NCBI GenBank assembly: GCA_006247105.1
Contig: CM016928.1
Span: 1,225,659 to 1,289,658, forward strand
DNA length: 64,000 nt
From: Giardia muris
Taxonomy: Eukaryota > Fornicata > Diplomonadida > Hexamitidae
Reading direction: 5' to 3'
Shown here: in pieces, positions 9,744 to 19,590 of the stretch
Position numbering within the stretch: position 1 is the stretch's first letter
Layout of the letters: the number at the start of each line of letters is the position of its first letter
The notes under the pieces: model-generated
The model's input: the letters and a program-made list of their open reading frames with translations, nothing else
What the model was told of the DNA's origin: nothing
Database searches by the model: none
Position numbers and translations under genes: made by a program

Positions 9744-11916
9744 AGTAGTTCGGCAACGGGATCTGCTCCCGATCAATCGGGCACTGAAGGCTTTGTTCCA
9801 ACCAGTTCCTAAGGCAGCCGGCGTGGAAGACGTGTCCGCAGGGAGTTATCCATGGGATCTTTTGGTTCTCATGTAGGATATTCACCCCTCCCTTCTCCTC
9901 CTCTTCTTCCTCGCCTTGTTGATATTGAAGTGCTTCTGGATGTGCTTCGAGATAATGAACATCAATATCTCGAGCCTTGGAGTCTTGATACAAAGAGACT
10001 GAGTGTGGGGAAAGAGAGATATAGTCCAGACAAATCGCGCAGACCAACATATCACGCACGTCTTGGAGTGGGAGCATATAGAAGCAATTAGTCATGGTCC
10101 CCTCAGGGTCTGAAAGGTTTAGGACCGTATTGGGCTGAACGGAAAGCCGCTTCCTTAAGGCGGGATAATAATCGAACAGGGTGGTCTTCGAATCGTATAG
10201 ATAAGAGTGTCTATGTAGCGGATTCATGCAATAGTCACCACAGAAGGCCTCCCGCGAATTCTCCGTCGTCGCGGGGGTAACCACGTACTTGAAAACGAGT
10301 GGGAAGGTACGGGGACTGTGTTGTAAAGATTCCTTCGGGGATGAGCCCATAGGAAGCTCGGCGAATAGCTTTTTGACGGGTAAACTCTCAGTGCCGTCTG
10401 TAATGATCGTGTGCGGAAGGATTTGACGGTCATAATGGTAGACGGTGTTCGGGAAGCGTTTCAGATGCATTTGATAGCGTCGTTTGCTGCTTAGGAGCAA
10501 GTAAAGCAGCCAAAAGAGCTGGATAGCATTCCAAACGAGCAGGAAGTATTGATAATATTGATTGGTGCGGAAATGAAGGTAATTGTCATCATAGCAATAG
10601 AAGTACCAGATCGGGACCATTCGAATCAGTGTGGCAACGATCACGTAATGAGGACGATAACTCAAGAGGGGGGTGACGTTTCGGTGCAAATGAATGCATT
10701 GGGGTACCCAGTACGAGGAGGCGGCTAGAAAGACGAAGAACATGAAGTTGAACGGTATGAACTCCAGAAGGATGATCCCCAAAGCCATGGCGATGAAAAA
10801 GTAGAAGTACATCCGAACCAACCCGCCATTGGGGTTGGCCATGTTCCTACGATGATGAAGCATGATGAGATGCAGGTCGACGACGACGCAATAGACGAGT
10901 AGAAGGACCGAGGGGAGGACGGTGGCGTTTGAGGAGGCTGAGAACGAGAGAGCAAGTCGGATTCCTAACGTACCTAACAAGGCATCCAAGGTGGTCTGAA
11001 GGATCAAGGAGATGATTGACAATTGATTGAGGCGGACGATGGAGGTCAGGGTGGTGACCGTATGTATTCCAATCGGAAGGGCTATTAACATCAACAGGGT
11101 ATAGCATGAGCTATAAATCAAGGAGTCGGTGAATTCTGTTGCATAGTTCTTTATGGGTAGTAACCCAGTGATATTGATTGAGCAATTCTTGCTCAATAGA
11201 TAAAACGTGACCTGTGGGACGTTTTCTTTCCCCTCGACCTCATCACTAGGAACCCCTTCTGGAAGCATCTGTGAGGCATAGTCCGGTGGATACCGCGAAG
11301 TCTTAATGTCGCGGGGATAACTACCGACGTTGAAATAAAGCATATAATCGCATAGCTCTAAACTTGTATTCGATACCGTCTCAGCATCGGGAAAGGCATC
11401 CAGCGGAGGCCACGGGTCTGTTGTACTTGTCAATACCTGCTGATAATCACTCAAATTTAGGCTGAGTGTTGGATATGAATACCTTGTCCGATGCTTCAAA
11501 CCTACCACGCCCCGTGTAGTGTTTGGATAGTAATACCCGACCCCAAGGAAGGAATACCCACCATCCGTATTGTACTGCCCGTCAATGATCGTGAGATAAA
11601 GCTCAACGGTCCGAGAAAGGGTTTCGAGCCCGCTATGATTCTTCTTATAGTCCTCGTATATGCTAACCGTCCAGTTAAGGTCGAAGACCGCGATCTCGGC
11701 CACCCCTGGCTGTGTATTCGTCGTATTATCAAACGTGACGTATTTGAACTGGAGTGGACCAACCATCCCATTGGTAACATTCCAGTTCCCCAGGAACTCG
11801 CCCGTGGCAGGCCCCACTACCATGTCGACGTGCCCCACCGGGTTCCTCGCTGCCGCAGGAGCCCCCGGGTCGACGAAGCTTGTCAGTATGCATGCAATAT
11901 AGACTGATAGCTGCAT
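9742..11916 (-). CDS. TUL1/DSC1-type transmembrane RING E3 ubiquitin ligase
   Basis: The ATG at 11916 follows an AAAATAA initiator. Seen (724 aa): an N-terminal signal sequence (MQLSVYIACILTSFVDPG), a lumenal ectodomain with many N-x-S/T sites to about residue 265, then about seven hydrophobic helices (roughly 266-500). One carries SSYWVPQ, a motif I associate with the Tul1/Dsc1/FLY family. A cytosolic C-terminal RING follows: C626-x2-C629, a long acidic insert (GEEEEEEK), then C693, H695, H698, C701, C712 and D715. Known: Tul1/Dsc1 ligases ubiquitinate membrane proteins in Golgi and endosomes. Odd: the last zinc ligand is Asp rather than Cys, as in RBX1, and the RING is split by about 60 residues. 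The start overlaps the 3' end of the NFACT gene by 34 bp. Substrate specificity is unknown. Confidence 0.8.
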   Translation of the reverse strand: MQLSVYIACILTSFVDPGAPAAARNPVGHVDMVVGPATGEFLGNWNVTNGMVGPLQFKYVTFDNTTNTQPGVAEIAVFDLNWTVSIYEDYKKNHSGLETLSRTVELYLTIIDGQYNTDGGYSFLGVGYYYPNTTRGVVGLKHRTRYSYPTLSLNLSDYQQVLTSTTDPWPPLDAFPDAETVSNTSLELCDYMLYFNVGSYPRDIKTSRYPPDYASQMLPEGVPSDEVEGKENVPQVTFYLLSKNCSINITGLLPIKNYATEFTDSLIYSSCYTLLMLIALPIGIHTVTTLTSIVRLNQLSIISLILQTTLDALLGTLGIRLALSFSASSNATVLPSVLLLVYCVVVDLHLIMLHHRRNMANPNGGLVRMYFYFFIAMALGIILLEFIPFNFMFFVFLAASSYWVPQCIHLHRNVTPLLSYRPHYVIVATLIRMVPIWYFYCYDDNYLHFRTNQYYQYFLLVWNAIQLFWLLYLLLSSKRRYQMHLKRFPNTVYHYDRQILPHTIITDGTESLPVKKLFAELPMGSSPKESLQHSPRTFPLVFKYVVTPATTENSREAFCGDYCMNPLHRHSYLYDSKTTLFDYYPALRKRLSVQPNTVLNLSDPEGTMTNCFYMLPLQDVRDMLVCAICLDYISLSPHSVSLYQDSKARDIDVHYLEAHPEALQYQQGEEEEEEKGGVNILHENQKIPWITPCGHVFHAGCLRNWLEQSLQCPIDREQIPLPNY

Positions 11917-14900
11917 TTATTTTGCCTGGCAGTTACGCTGTGTACAGCCTTCCCGACGCCGTAGCCTTGCATCTGGAAGGGGCCCGGTACCCCCAGGATG
12001 ACGGCGTGCTCCGGAATCTGCTTGATGACAAGCTGCTCATACTTACTTGGAGATAACATCTTGCTCCCCAGTAGGACTTGTTGTAGAAGTCTATGAGCCT
12101 TCCCACGCGTCATCTGCCCCGGGACGATCTTGACGGCGTATGGAACGTCCTTAACGACTGAATATGGCGCAATCATCACCAAAAGGCCTGGACCTTGCTC
12201 ATCTGTCGGTCGTTCCGTTGTTATCGTAAAGAGGGCTGAGTACTCGGACGAGTCCGTGGTTCCACTGAGCTCCTTTTCTTGCGCTCCTGACGTGCTCACT
12301 ATAGTATCTTTGAGCATATCATCCTGCATATCTCCACATACCTCGTCCTCAGGTACGCCCTGATCAAACATCGGTAGGTCTATACCATCCCACATTTGGG
12401 CCAGTACGGGGGAAATATGTGCTGAACGAAGAGTTCGGAACCGTGCAAGGTCATGGGTTGTACAACTCTCCCAAGTATGTCCAATAGTACCACAGAGGTC
12501 ACAAAACTGCACCTGCTCCACCTCCGCCTCTTCAGGATCCTTCTCCCCATCCAGTCGCCTCTGGCACGCAGCCGCCTCTTCTTCTCGGCCTTCACTTATC
12601 AGCCGACGGATCTTTGCCTGTAGCTTCTGCTGCTTTATCTTCTCCTGGCGTTCCTTCTGCTTCTGCTTCCGTTCGTCCTTGTACTTGTCCCTTTCGGCCT
12701 GTTCCGCCGTCCTCACAATATTCTTCTGCCTCTGAGTATTGGCGACGATGATGCTATCTGATTGCTGGCGCGAGGTCGCTCGGATTGGGGCTTCGATGGT
12801 GTATTCGTCTTCCTTCAATGGAGAGGAGTAGCGGGTATACCAGAGAGACGCACGAGGCTCATCATAGCGCCACAATAGGCAGATGCCTAGCTCCATTGAT
12901 TGAGCAGGGAGGTAATTACGCTTTCCGCGGATAACGAACGAGCCCGTCCCTACAAACGTTCCCGTCGGAGCCGTCTTGGTCACCTGATCGGCATATACCC
13001 AGTACGCTTGCAAGGGGACGTTCTGAGTCCATGCCTTGCTATTCGCAACGGTAAATGCTCCGGCCTCCAAGACAGTCTGCTGAGGAGGTAGCCAGCGCAA
13101 CACTCTGTCGTCCTTGGCGCTGCGCAGATCCATTGGGATAGGAGGGCACTTGATGACCGTGCAGGCCGCCCCATGCGCTTCCGAATGGACGAAAATGTCG
13201 ACGGGCCCCATAAACTTCTTGACCAGCAGCTCGTTTGATTGCGCGTCACGTCCTGCGAGGACAAGACACCCGTCGGTCGAGATAAACCAATTAAAGCGCT
13301 CAAACCACAAGGGTGCGCGCTGGCGCTGCAGGGCGACGAGGCGCGCATCCGTGTCACTGATAGCCTTCGCCGCCTCCGCAAGAGATTTCTTCTCTATCTT
13401 CTTCAGGTAGATATTCGATTGCCCAACGGTTCGAAGTCCCTTCTCCTCTGCTTCCTTGGCTCGTCCGTATAGTTGGCTAGCAGCCTCTTGAGCTCCTCGC
13501 CATGAAGGAAGATGGATATCGAACTTAACAAGAGCAATACGTATATCATTTCCTATCTCTTCATCAGGAGTCGAGTTCATGGGTAGTTCCTCATCAGAAC
13601 TGACATCGTCAATATCTTCGAGGTTGACAAGTTTGACAACGTCGTCCAGCGTATATAGCACCTTCAAGCCTTCGAGGCCCATACTCTCCACATCCTCCTG
13701 ATCAAAGGGAACCTCAATGGTGATTATCTTCTTGGCTGGGTCAACTGACGCGATGAGGTCGAGGGATTGGCCAGGATTGGAGCTAAGCCACTCCCCAATG
13801 CTCTTCCAGGTCAGCTTCCCCTTGTCGAAGAGCATCTTTATCCCTCGGACCGAATTATCGATGTATGCAGCCTTCCAAATCATGCACTCGGCCTGCAGAC
13901 GGTTCTTGGCGCTTGTTGCCATGAGAGCTTGCACACGCTCGTCCGTGGTAGTCTGAGCATGTGTAAGAATGGATTTCGCCTTTAGGAGGAGTTGGGCGCG
14001 TGCTTGGTAGCCACGCGCTGTCTCTAGGAGAGAGGTGTATTCATCCACGGTTTGATTGAAAGAGGGGTACATACGAATGGTGGTGTCATCGTACAGAGTG
14101 CATTCCTGATGAATCTTGCGGATATCGAAGGGATGATATTCCGCGACACAAACGGCATCAAGAAGCGTTCCAACGAGCTCGGTCTCGTCCTCATTAGAGT
14201 CAACGACTTCAATCTCGTCGCGCTTATAGAAGTACAAGTACCCTGGGGCCAGAAGAGATGAGACAGAGGTGTCTAGGGCGTCGAATAGTGCATATAGAAC
14301 ACCTTCACAGACCGCCCAGAGGCGTTTGAGAAGGGCCTCGTCCTGTTGAACAGTACGTGCCTTGATGCTCGTTTTCAATCCCAACGCACGCATGATAACG
14401 GCCGATGCAGAACCGCCAAGATAAAAGCCTTGGGCGATTGCCGCTCGGATGCATGCCGCCTGACCCTTCTGCTTGGTGGCCTTATCGACGACTTGTGTGA
14501 AGTACTCGAAGGAGCATCGCGCACGAACCTGTTCATACGTCGTCAAATCCTTTCGAGTTGACAAGTAATTTGCACCAGGAACCACCTTACCCAGTTGCGC
14601 CTGGGACGTGATGATTGTGTAATTCTCATCGCAAACAAAGACGTTACCACGACCATAGAGCTCGACCACGAGCCGTCTTGTCACATCGCCACCATACCTG
14701 CCAAACGCCAAGACGATAACCCGGTCGAAGTAGAACTGTGTGACCCCAAGACAGATCAGATTCGAGAGCTCCGAACGAAGTTGTAGGGTAAAGGCCGTCG
14801 GCTTCCCAATCTTGCACCGATCGAAGACGGTGGTGTGGGCGTGGAACCCTGGCTCGATAAGGAGGGCCGGTCGGGTATAGGCCTCAAGAAGGTCCGGACG

Positions 14901-15074
14901 CCTTGTGGGGCAGCGCTCGAGAGCCGTATTTGAGGCATGGAAGCGGAGGAGATAGGTGGTCTTCGAGACGTTGACCACCGCGTTGAGGCGTGTGTTAACT
15001 AGGATCGCCCCGAGCTCCTTCGTGAGGAGGGCAATATCGAAGGATGAGGGAGTTAGCTTCCGCGAGATGGTCAT
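11883..15074 (-). CDS. NFACT protein (NEMF/Rqc2/Tae2), ribosome quality control
   Basis: The start is the ATG at 15074, preceded by GAAAGAAAAG. A longer reading to 15104 would need TTG. Known: NEMF/Rqc2 binds stalled 60S subunits with peptidyl-tRNA, recruits the Listerin ligase and in many eukaryotes adds C-terminal Ala/Thr tails. Seen (1063 aa): NFACT-N with an early Asp (D13, in SSFDIALL) and the DR pair at 117-118 (FYFDRVIVL), the positions needed for tailing in yeast Rqc2. There is a central charged coiled-coil region; an NFACT-R domain beginning RFNWFISTDGCLVLAGRD and reaching a GKRNYLP segment; a lysine-rich helix; a CX2CX4HX4C zinc knuckle (CDLCGTIGHTWESC); and an NFACT-C end (IAPYSVVKDVPYAVKIVPG). 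Its 3' end overlaps the TUL1-like start by 34 bp. Confidence 0.9.
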   Translation of the reverse strand: MTISRKLTPSSFDIALLTKELGAILVNTRLNAVVNVSKTTYLLRFHASNTALERCPTRRPDLLEAYTRPALLIEPGFHAHTTVFDRCKIGKPTAFTLQLRSELSNLICLGVTQFYFDRVIVLAFGRYGGDVTRRLVVELYGRGNVFVCDENYTIITSQAQLGKVVPGANYLSTRKDLTTYEQVRARCSFEYFTQVVDKATKQKGQAACIRAAIAQGFYLGGSASAVIMRALGLKTSIKARTVQQDEALLKRLWAVCEGVLYALFDALDTSVSSLLAPGYLYFYKRDEIEVVDSNEDETELVGTLLDAVCVAEYHPFDIRKIHQECTLYDDTTIRMYPSFNQTVDEYTSLLETARGYQARAQLLLKAKSILTHAQTTTDERVQALMATSAKNRLQAECMIWKAAYIDNSVRGIKMLFDKGKLTWKSIGEWLSSNPGQSLDLIASVDPAKKIITIEVPFDQEDVESMGLEGLKVLYTLDDVVKLVNLEDIDDVSSDEELPMNSTPDEEIGNDIRIALVKFDIHLPSWRGAQEAASQLYGRAKEAEEKGLRTVGQSNIYLKKIEKKSLAEAAKAISDTDARLVALQRQRAPLWFERFNWFISTDGCLVLAGRDAQSNELLVKKFMGPVDIFVHSEAHGAACTVIKCPPIPMDLRSAKDDRVLRWLPPQQTVLEAGAFTVANSKAWTQNVPLQAYWVYADQVTKTAPTGTFVGTGSFVIRGKRNYLPAQSMELGICLLWRYDEPRASLWYTRYSSPLKEDEYTIEAPIRATSRQQSDSIIVANTQRQKNIVRTAEQAERDKYKDERKQKQKERQEKIKQQKLQAKIRRLISEGREEEAAACQRRLDGEKDPEEAEVEQVQFCDLCGTIGHTWESCTTHDLARFRTLRSAHISPVLAQMWDGIDLPMFDQGVPEDEVCGDMQDDMLKDTIVSTSGAQEKELSGTTDSSEYSALFTITTERPTDEQGPGLLVMIAPYSVVKDVPYAVKIVPGQMTRGKAHRLLQQVLLGSKMLSPSKYEQLVIKQIPEHAVILGVPGPFQMQGYGVGKAVHSVTARQNKCSYQSILHAY

Positions 15075-15367
15075 CTTTTCTTTCGAGATGATCAAAGTGT
15101 TCAAAGCACATCATCATTACCTCTACTCAGGGCTAATAAATGAAGAATGCTGTCACCCCTTGTTAGAGAAGCCCATATAGGCCTCAAGTCATGCAGATGA
15201 GGAACGTGGATTACAGTTCAGGCTGGGAATATAATATATGGCCTCATCTACAAAATGTCATTCTTGAGTCCATCAGGGCCCGTCGCAAAGCTTTGTCACT
15301 GACCTGAAACACCATGGGATTACAAAGATGGTGCTTCTTATATACTCCATTCTAAGGACTGAATGCA

Positions 15368-15778
15368 TCAGATATTGAAGTTGCTCGCATCTGGGAGGTA
15401 GCCCGAAGCGCAGGCGTCGTACGTTCCGGTTCCGAGGAGATATCCGGCCTTGCAAGTCTGGCAGGTGTTGGCGTTCGTGCAGGTCGCACAATTGGTTGGA
15501 CAGGCCGTGCACGTATTGCTATCGAGGTAGAAGCCTTCATTGCAGGCGGTGCAAGCATCGGCGGCTGTGCACGCCTTACAACCAGCCGAGCAGGCCTGAC
15601 ATGCTTTGTTGGAATCAGCGTAATAGCCGTCGTTGCAGGTCTCGCACTTGTCGGCTTCATCAGCGACACACGTTGTGCAATGATCGACGGTGCAATCCGT
15701 CCTCATCCTTATGCACTCCCCCGTCCCGGCTCCTTCCGTACACGAGAGGGCTCTCGCGTTCTTCCCTCCCCTCACCAT
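15368..15778 (-). pseudogene. VSP cassette fragment, truncated (unit m8)
   Basis: This is the outermost minus-strand VSP unit. The junction ATG at 15778 is in frame with MVRGGKNARALSCTEG, and the first ~110 residues match the plus-strand cassettes at 32536, 37688 and 39540 (AGTGECIRMRTDC, then CxxC repeats). After CQTCKAG the sequence diverges and stops at NFNI, 136 residues in all, so the ectodomain is cut short and the membrane helix and CRGK tail are missing. It has no signal peptide. It lies 4 bp after the stop of the next unit and marks the boundary between the array and the NFACT gene, with about 290 bp of gene-free sequence between them. Confidence 0.85.
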
Positions 15779-15782
15779 TCAC

Positions 15783-17675
15783 TCACTTCCCCCTGCACCC
15801 GAACCACCAACCGAGGAAGCCCCCGAGGCCTCCCAGGACCAGAAGGACGGCGATGACGATCCCCGCAATGGCACCCCCAGAGAGCCCCGAAGAGCTGGAG
15901 GAGGGGACGGCACTGCACTTCCCGTCGGTCGGAGCACTCCCGTCCCAGCACGTGATGCAGGCCGAGGCGGAGCACGTCGTGCAGCCACTGGGGCAGGCCT
16001 TGCAGTCAGAGGAGGAGGCGACGGAGGTCGTGTTGTAGTACCCGAGACCGCAGGACGTGCAGGTGGTGGCAGAGGAGCATGCCCCACACCCGGCCGGACA
16101 GAGGGTGAAGACGCCATTGGAGAGGGGGAAGGGGGAGCCATTGGCAGCAGTAGTGCACTTCCCATTGGAGGCCGATGAGCACAGCTTGCTCCCGACCGAA
16201 GTCCCAGGATTGGTGGCCGCAGGATAGCAGCCCCCCTCGAAGAGGAAGTAGGTCGTCGAACAGTTCTCGCACCTCGTGGCGGTCCCGTCGACAGGAGTCC
16301 CGTCGGCCTTCTTGCAGACGTCGTTGGTGGTCGTCCTCGAGATGGTCGAGCTGACCTCGAGGCACGTCCCGTCGATCGGAACACTTCCCTTCTTGCACTC
16401 CTTGCACACCAGGGCCTCCCCGACGAGAAGCTGGTTGCTCCTGGCACAGAGGCCCGTCTTGTCCGCATCGAAGGAGGAGAGGCAGGAGGAGTTGGAGAGC
16501 ATGCATCCGTTGAGGCAGGACGTGCAGGAGAAGGACCCGGAGTAGGTGCAGGTGTTGCAGTTCGCCTTCCCGTTCGTCGCGTCCCCGCAGAGGTAGAGCT
16601 TGGTGTCCTTGAGGAAGGCGATGGAGGTCGGGGTCGAGCAGGTCCCGTCTGCCGTCCGAGTCGTCATTGCCTTGCACAGCTTGCTCCCGGGCTCCTTTGA
16701 CTGGGCATAGCACCCCCCGTTGAAGAGGAAGTGGGTGCTCGAGGACCCACAGGAGTTGCAGACCCCGACCTGGGTGTCCTCTTGGCTCGTCGTGCATGAG
16801 CTGGTCGGATCGGCCGTCCCCCCTTCCACCTTCAGACACCTCCCGTCGACGGGGGCGAGCCCCTTCCCGCACTTACCGCAGAGGACCTCGGACCAGCCCG
16901 GGACGGAGAAGGACTCGAGGCAGATCCCGAGGCTCTTGAGGCTCTCGGGGCTGAAGCAGCCGTCGTGGAAGAAGAGGCTCCCCTCCTTGCAGTCCGTGCA
17001 CTTTCCGGAGTTGGCGTCCGGGGTGCAGGAGGAGGCACTGTCCTTGAGGACGCACTTCCCGTTGACGGGGACGTGAGTGGCAGCATTGCACTCGAGACAC
17101 ACGAAGCTGGTCCCGATCTGCATGCAGCTCTTGCAGTTCTCGTCCGATGAGCAGCTGACGCAGGAGGTGATCGTTGGTGCATCGAGGCTCTCCACGACAG
17201 GCCCGAATCCGGAGGCGCACTCCGTGCAGGTCGGCTTGTCGGCGGCGGGGGAGGTGCAGGTCTTGCAGTTGGGAACCCCGTTCGTCTTATCATCACAGGT
17301 GTAGAGGCCTGAGGGGTTGGACTCGCTCCCCTTCACGAAGATGCCTGTCGCAGTATCAGCCCTCTCTGAGCACTGCCCTTTGGTGGCCGTCTGGCAGAGA
17401 GCAGCGCCCTCGCCTCCACTGGCCTGGTTGTAGCAGCCCCCGTAGAAGAGGAAGTAGGTCCCTGTACATGCCGTGCAGACACCAGTGGTTGTGTCCTTCG
17501 TACAATCGTTGGCTGTTGGGGCCTTGCACGTCCCGTCGATCGAGGCCTGGTTCGTGTCACTGCACTCCTTGCAGACCTTCCCCAGCGTCCCGAGGTCGAG
17601 GCAGCTCCCCGTCTTGCAGTCGCCTGATGTCTCTCCTTCCGTACACGAGAGGACTCTCGCGTTCTTCCCTCCCCT
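15783..17675 (-). pseudogene. Silent VSP cassette (unit m7), no in-frame ATG
   Basis: An open frame of 630 residues runs from an in-frame TAA just upstream to TGA at 15783. It covers a complete Cys-rich ectodomain, an SGGAIAGIVIAVLLVLGG membrane helix and the GCRGK tail. The junction ATG at 17682 is out of frame: it reads ATGGTAAAGGGGAGGG, one base longer than in-frame cassettes (ATGGTGAGGGGAGGG). The first in-frame start-like codon is a GTG 113 codons in, so that is not a credible start. There is no signal peptide. From GSESNPSGLYTC on, the protein equals unit m6; the N-terminal block (ETSGDCKTGSCLDLG) is shared with the cassettes at 24853, 34388 and 41392. Confidence 0.85.
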
Positions 17676-17686
17676 TTACCATTCAC

Positions 17687-19579
17687 TCACTTCCCCCTAC
17701 ATCCGAACCACCAACCGAGGAAGCCCCCGAGACCTCCCAACACCAGCAGGACGGCAATGACGATCCCCGCAATGGCACCCCCAGAGAGCCCCGAGGAGCT
17801 GGAGGAGGGGACGGCACTGCACTTCCCGTCGGTCGGAGCACTCCCGTCCCAGCACGTGATGCAGGCCGAGGCGGAGCACGTCGTGCAGCCACTGGGGCAG
17901 GCCTTGCAGTCAGAGGAGGAGGCGACGGAGGTCGTGTTGTAGTACCCGAGACCGCAGGACGTGCAGGTGGTGGCAGAGGAGCATGCCCCACACCCGGCCG
18001 GACAGAGGGTGAAGACGCCATTGGAGAGGGGGAAGGGGGAGCCATTGGCAGCAGTAGTGCACTTCCCATTGGAGGCCGATGAGCACAGCTTGCTCCCGAC
18101 CGAAGTCCCAGGATTGGTGGCCGCAGGATAGCAGCCCCCCTCGAAGAGGAAGTAGGTCGTCGAACAGTTCTCGCACCTCGTGGCGGTCCCGTCGACAGGA
18201 GTCCCGTCGGCCTTCTTGCAGACGTCGTTGGTGGTCGTCCTCGAGATGGTCGAGCTGACCTCGAGGCACGTCCCGTCGATCGGAACACTTCCCTTCTTGC
18301 ACTCCTTGCACACCAGGGCCTCCCCGACGAGAAGCTGGTTGCTCCTGGCACAGAGGCCCGTCTTGTCCGCATCGAAGGAGGAGAGGCAGGAGGAGTTGGA
18401 GAGCATGCATCCGTTGAGGCAGGACGTGCAGGAGAAGGACCCGGAGTAGGTGCAGGTGTTGCAGTTCGCCTTCCCGTTCGTCGCGTCCCCGCAGAGGTAG
18501 AGCTTGGTGTCCTTGAGGAAGGCGATGGAGGTCGGGGTCGAGCAGGTCCCGTCTGCCGTCCGAGTCGTCATTGCCTTGCACAGCTTGCTCCCGGGCTCCT
18601 TTGACTGGGCATAGCACCCCCCGTTGAAGAGGAAGTGGGTGCTCGAGGACCCACAGGAGTTGCAGACCCCGACCTGGGTGTCCTCTTGGCTCGTCGTGCA
18701 TGAGCTGGTCGGATCGGCCGTCCCCCCTTCCACCTTCAGACACCTCCCGTCGACGGGGGCGAGCCCCTTCCCGCACTTACCGCAGAGGACCTCGGACCAG
18801 CCCGGGACGGAGAAGGACTCGAGGCAGATCCCGAGGCTCTTGAGGCTCTCGGGGCTGAAGCAGCCGTCGTGGAAGAAGAGGCTCCCCTCCTTGCAGTCCG
18901 TGCACTTTCCGGAGTTGGCGTCCGGGGTGCAGGAGGAGGCACTGTCCTTGAGGACGCACTTCCCGTTGACGGGGACGTGAGTGGCAGCATTGCACTCGAG
19001 ACACACGAAGCTGGTCCCGATCTGCATGCAGCTCTTGCAGTTCTCGTCCGATGAGCAGCTGACGCAGGAGGTGATCGTTGGTGCATCGAGGCTCTCCACG
19101 ACAGGCCCGAATCCGGAGGCGCACTCCGTGCAGGTCGGCTTGTCGGCGGCGGGGGAGGTGCAGGTCTTGCAGTTGGGAACCCCGTTCGTCTTATCATCAC
19201 AGGTGTAGAGGCCTGAGGGGTTGGACTCGCTCCCCTTCACGAAGATGCCTGTCGCAGTATCAGCCCTCTCTGAGCACTGCCCTTTGGTGGCCGTCTGGCA
19301 GAGAGCAGCGCCCTCGCCTCCACTGGCCTGGTTGTAGCAGCCCCCGTAGAAGAGGAAGTAGGTCCCTGTACATGCCGTGCAGACACCAGTGGTTGTGTCC
19401 TTCGTACAATCGTTGGCTGTTGGGGCCTTGCACGTCCCGTCGATCGAGGCCTGGTTCGTGTCACTGCACTCCTTGCAGACCTTCCCCAGCGTCCCGAGGT
19501 CGAGGCAGCTCCCCGTCTTGCAGTCGCCTGATGTCTCTCCTTCCGTACACGAGAGGACTCTCGCGTTCTTCCCTCCCCT
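17687..19579 (-). pseudogene. Silent VSP cassette (unit m6), tandem twin of m7
   Basis: An open frame of 630 residues, with an in-frame TGA just before it, has the same coding content as m7; the C-terminal 517 residues are identical between the two. The junction ATG (19586) is out of frame by one base through the longer ATGGTGAAGGGGAGGG form. It has complete VSP architecture from the ectodomain to GCRGK but lacks a signal peptide and a usable start. Its repeat period with m7 is 1904 bp. A mosaic relative lies at 41392-43287 on the other strand. Confidence 0.85.
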
Positions 19580-19590
19580 TCACCATTCAC

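Larger units (their letters stand above)
15783..19590. repeat. 1904-bp perfect-looking tandem duplication of VSP cassettes m7/m6
   Basis: Copy one spans about 15783-17686 and copy two 17687-19590. Coding sequences are indistinguishable by eye over most of the length; the visible differences are at the edges (for example TTTACC against TTCACC in the junction, and the last codons near the tail). Such identity points to recent unequal crossover or gene conversion. Confidence 0.85.

Noticed and set aside
15072..15104. Longer NFACT protein starting at 15104
   Set aside because: It would begin with TTG; the ATG at 15074 follows an A-rich initiator and gives the N-terminus expected of the family.
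15779..15785. GTGAGT at cassette junctions as an intron donor
   Set aside because: Giardia introns use GTATGT/CTATGT-type donors with a distinctive branch-acceptor; no acceptor is seen and the motif is part of stop-plus-spacer sequence.
17334..17336. GTG starts giving shorter VSPs (for example at 17336, 19240, 24514, 25953, 20448, 31722)
   Set aside because: The VSP frame extends far upstream in each case; the GTG is an internal valine, and nuclear genes of this kind use ATG.
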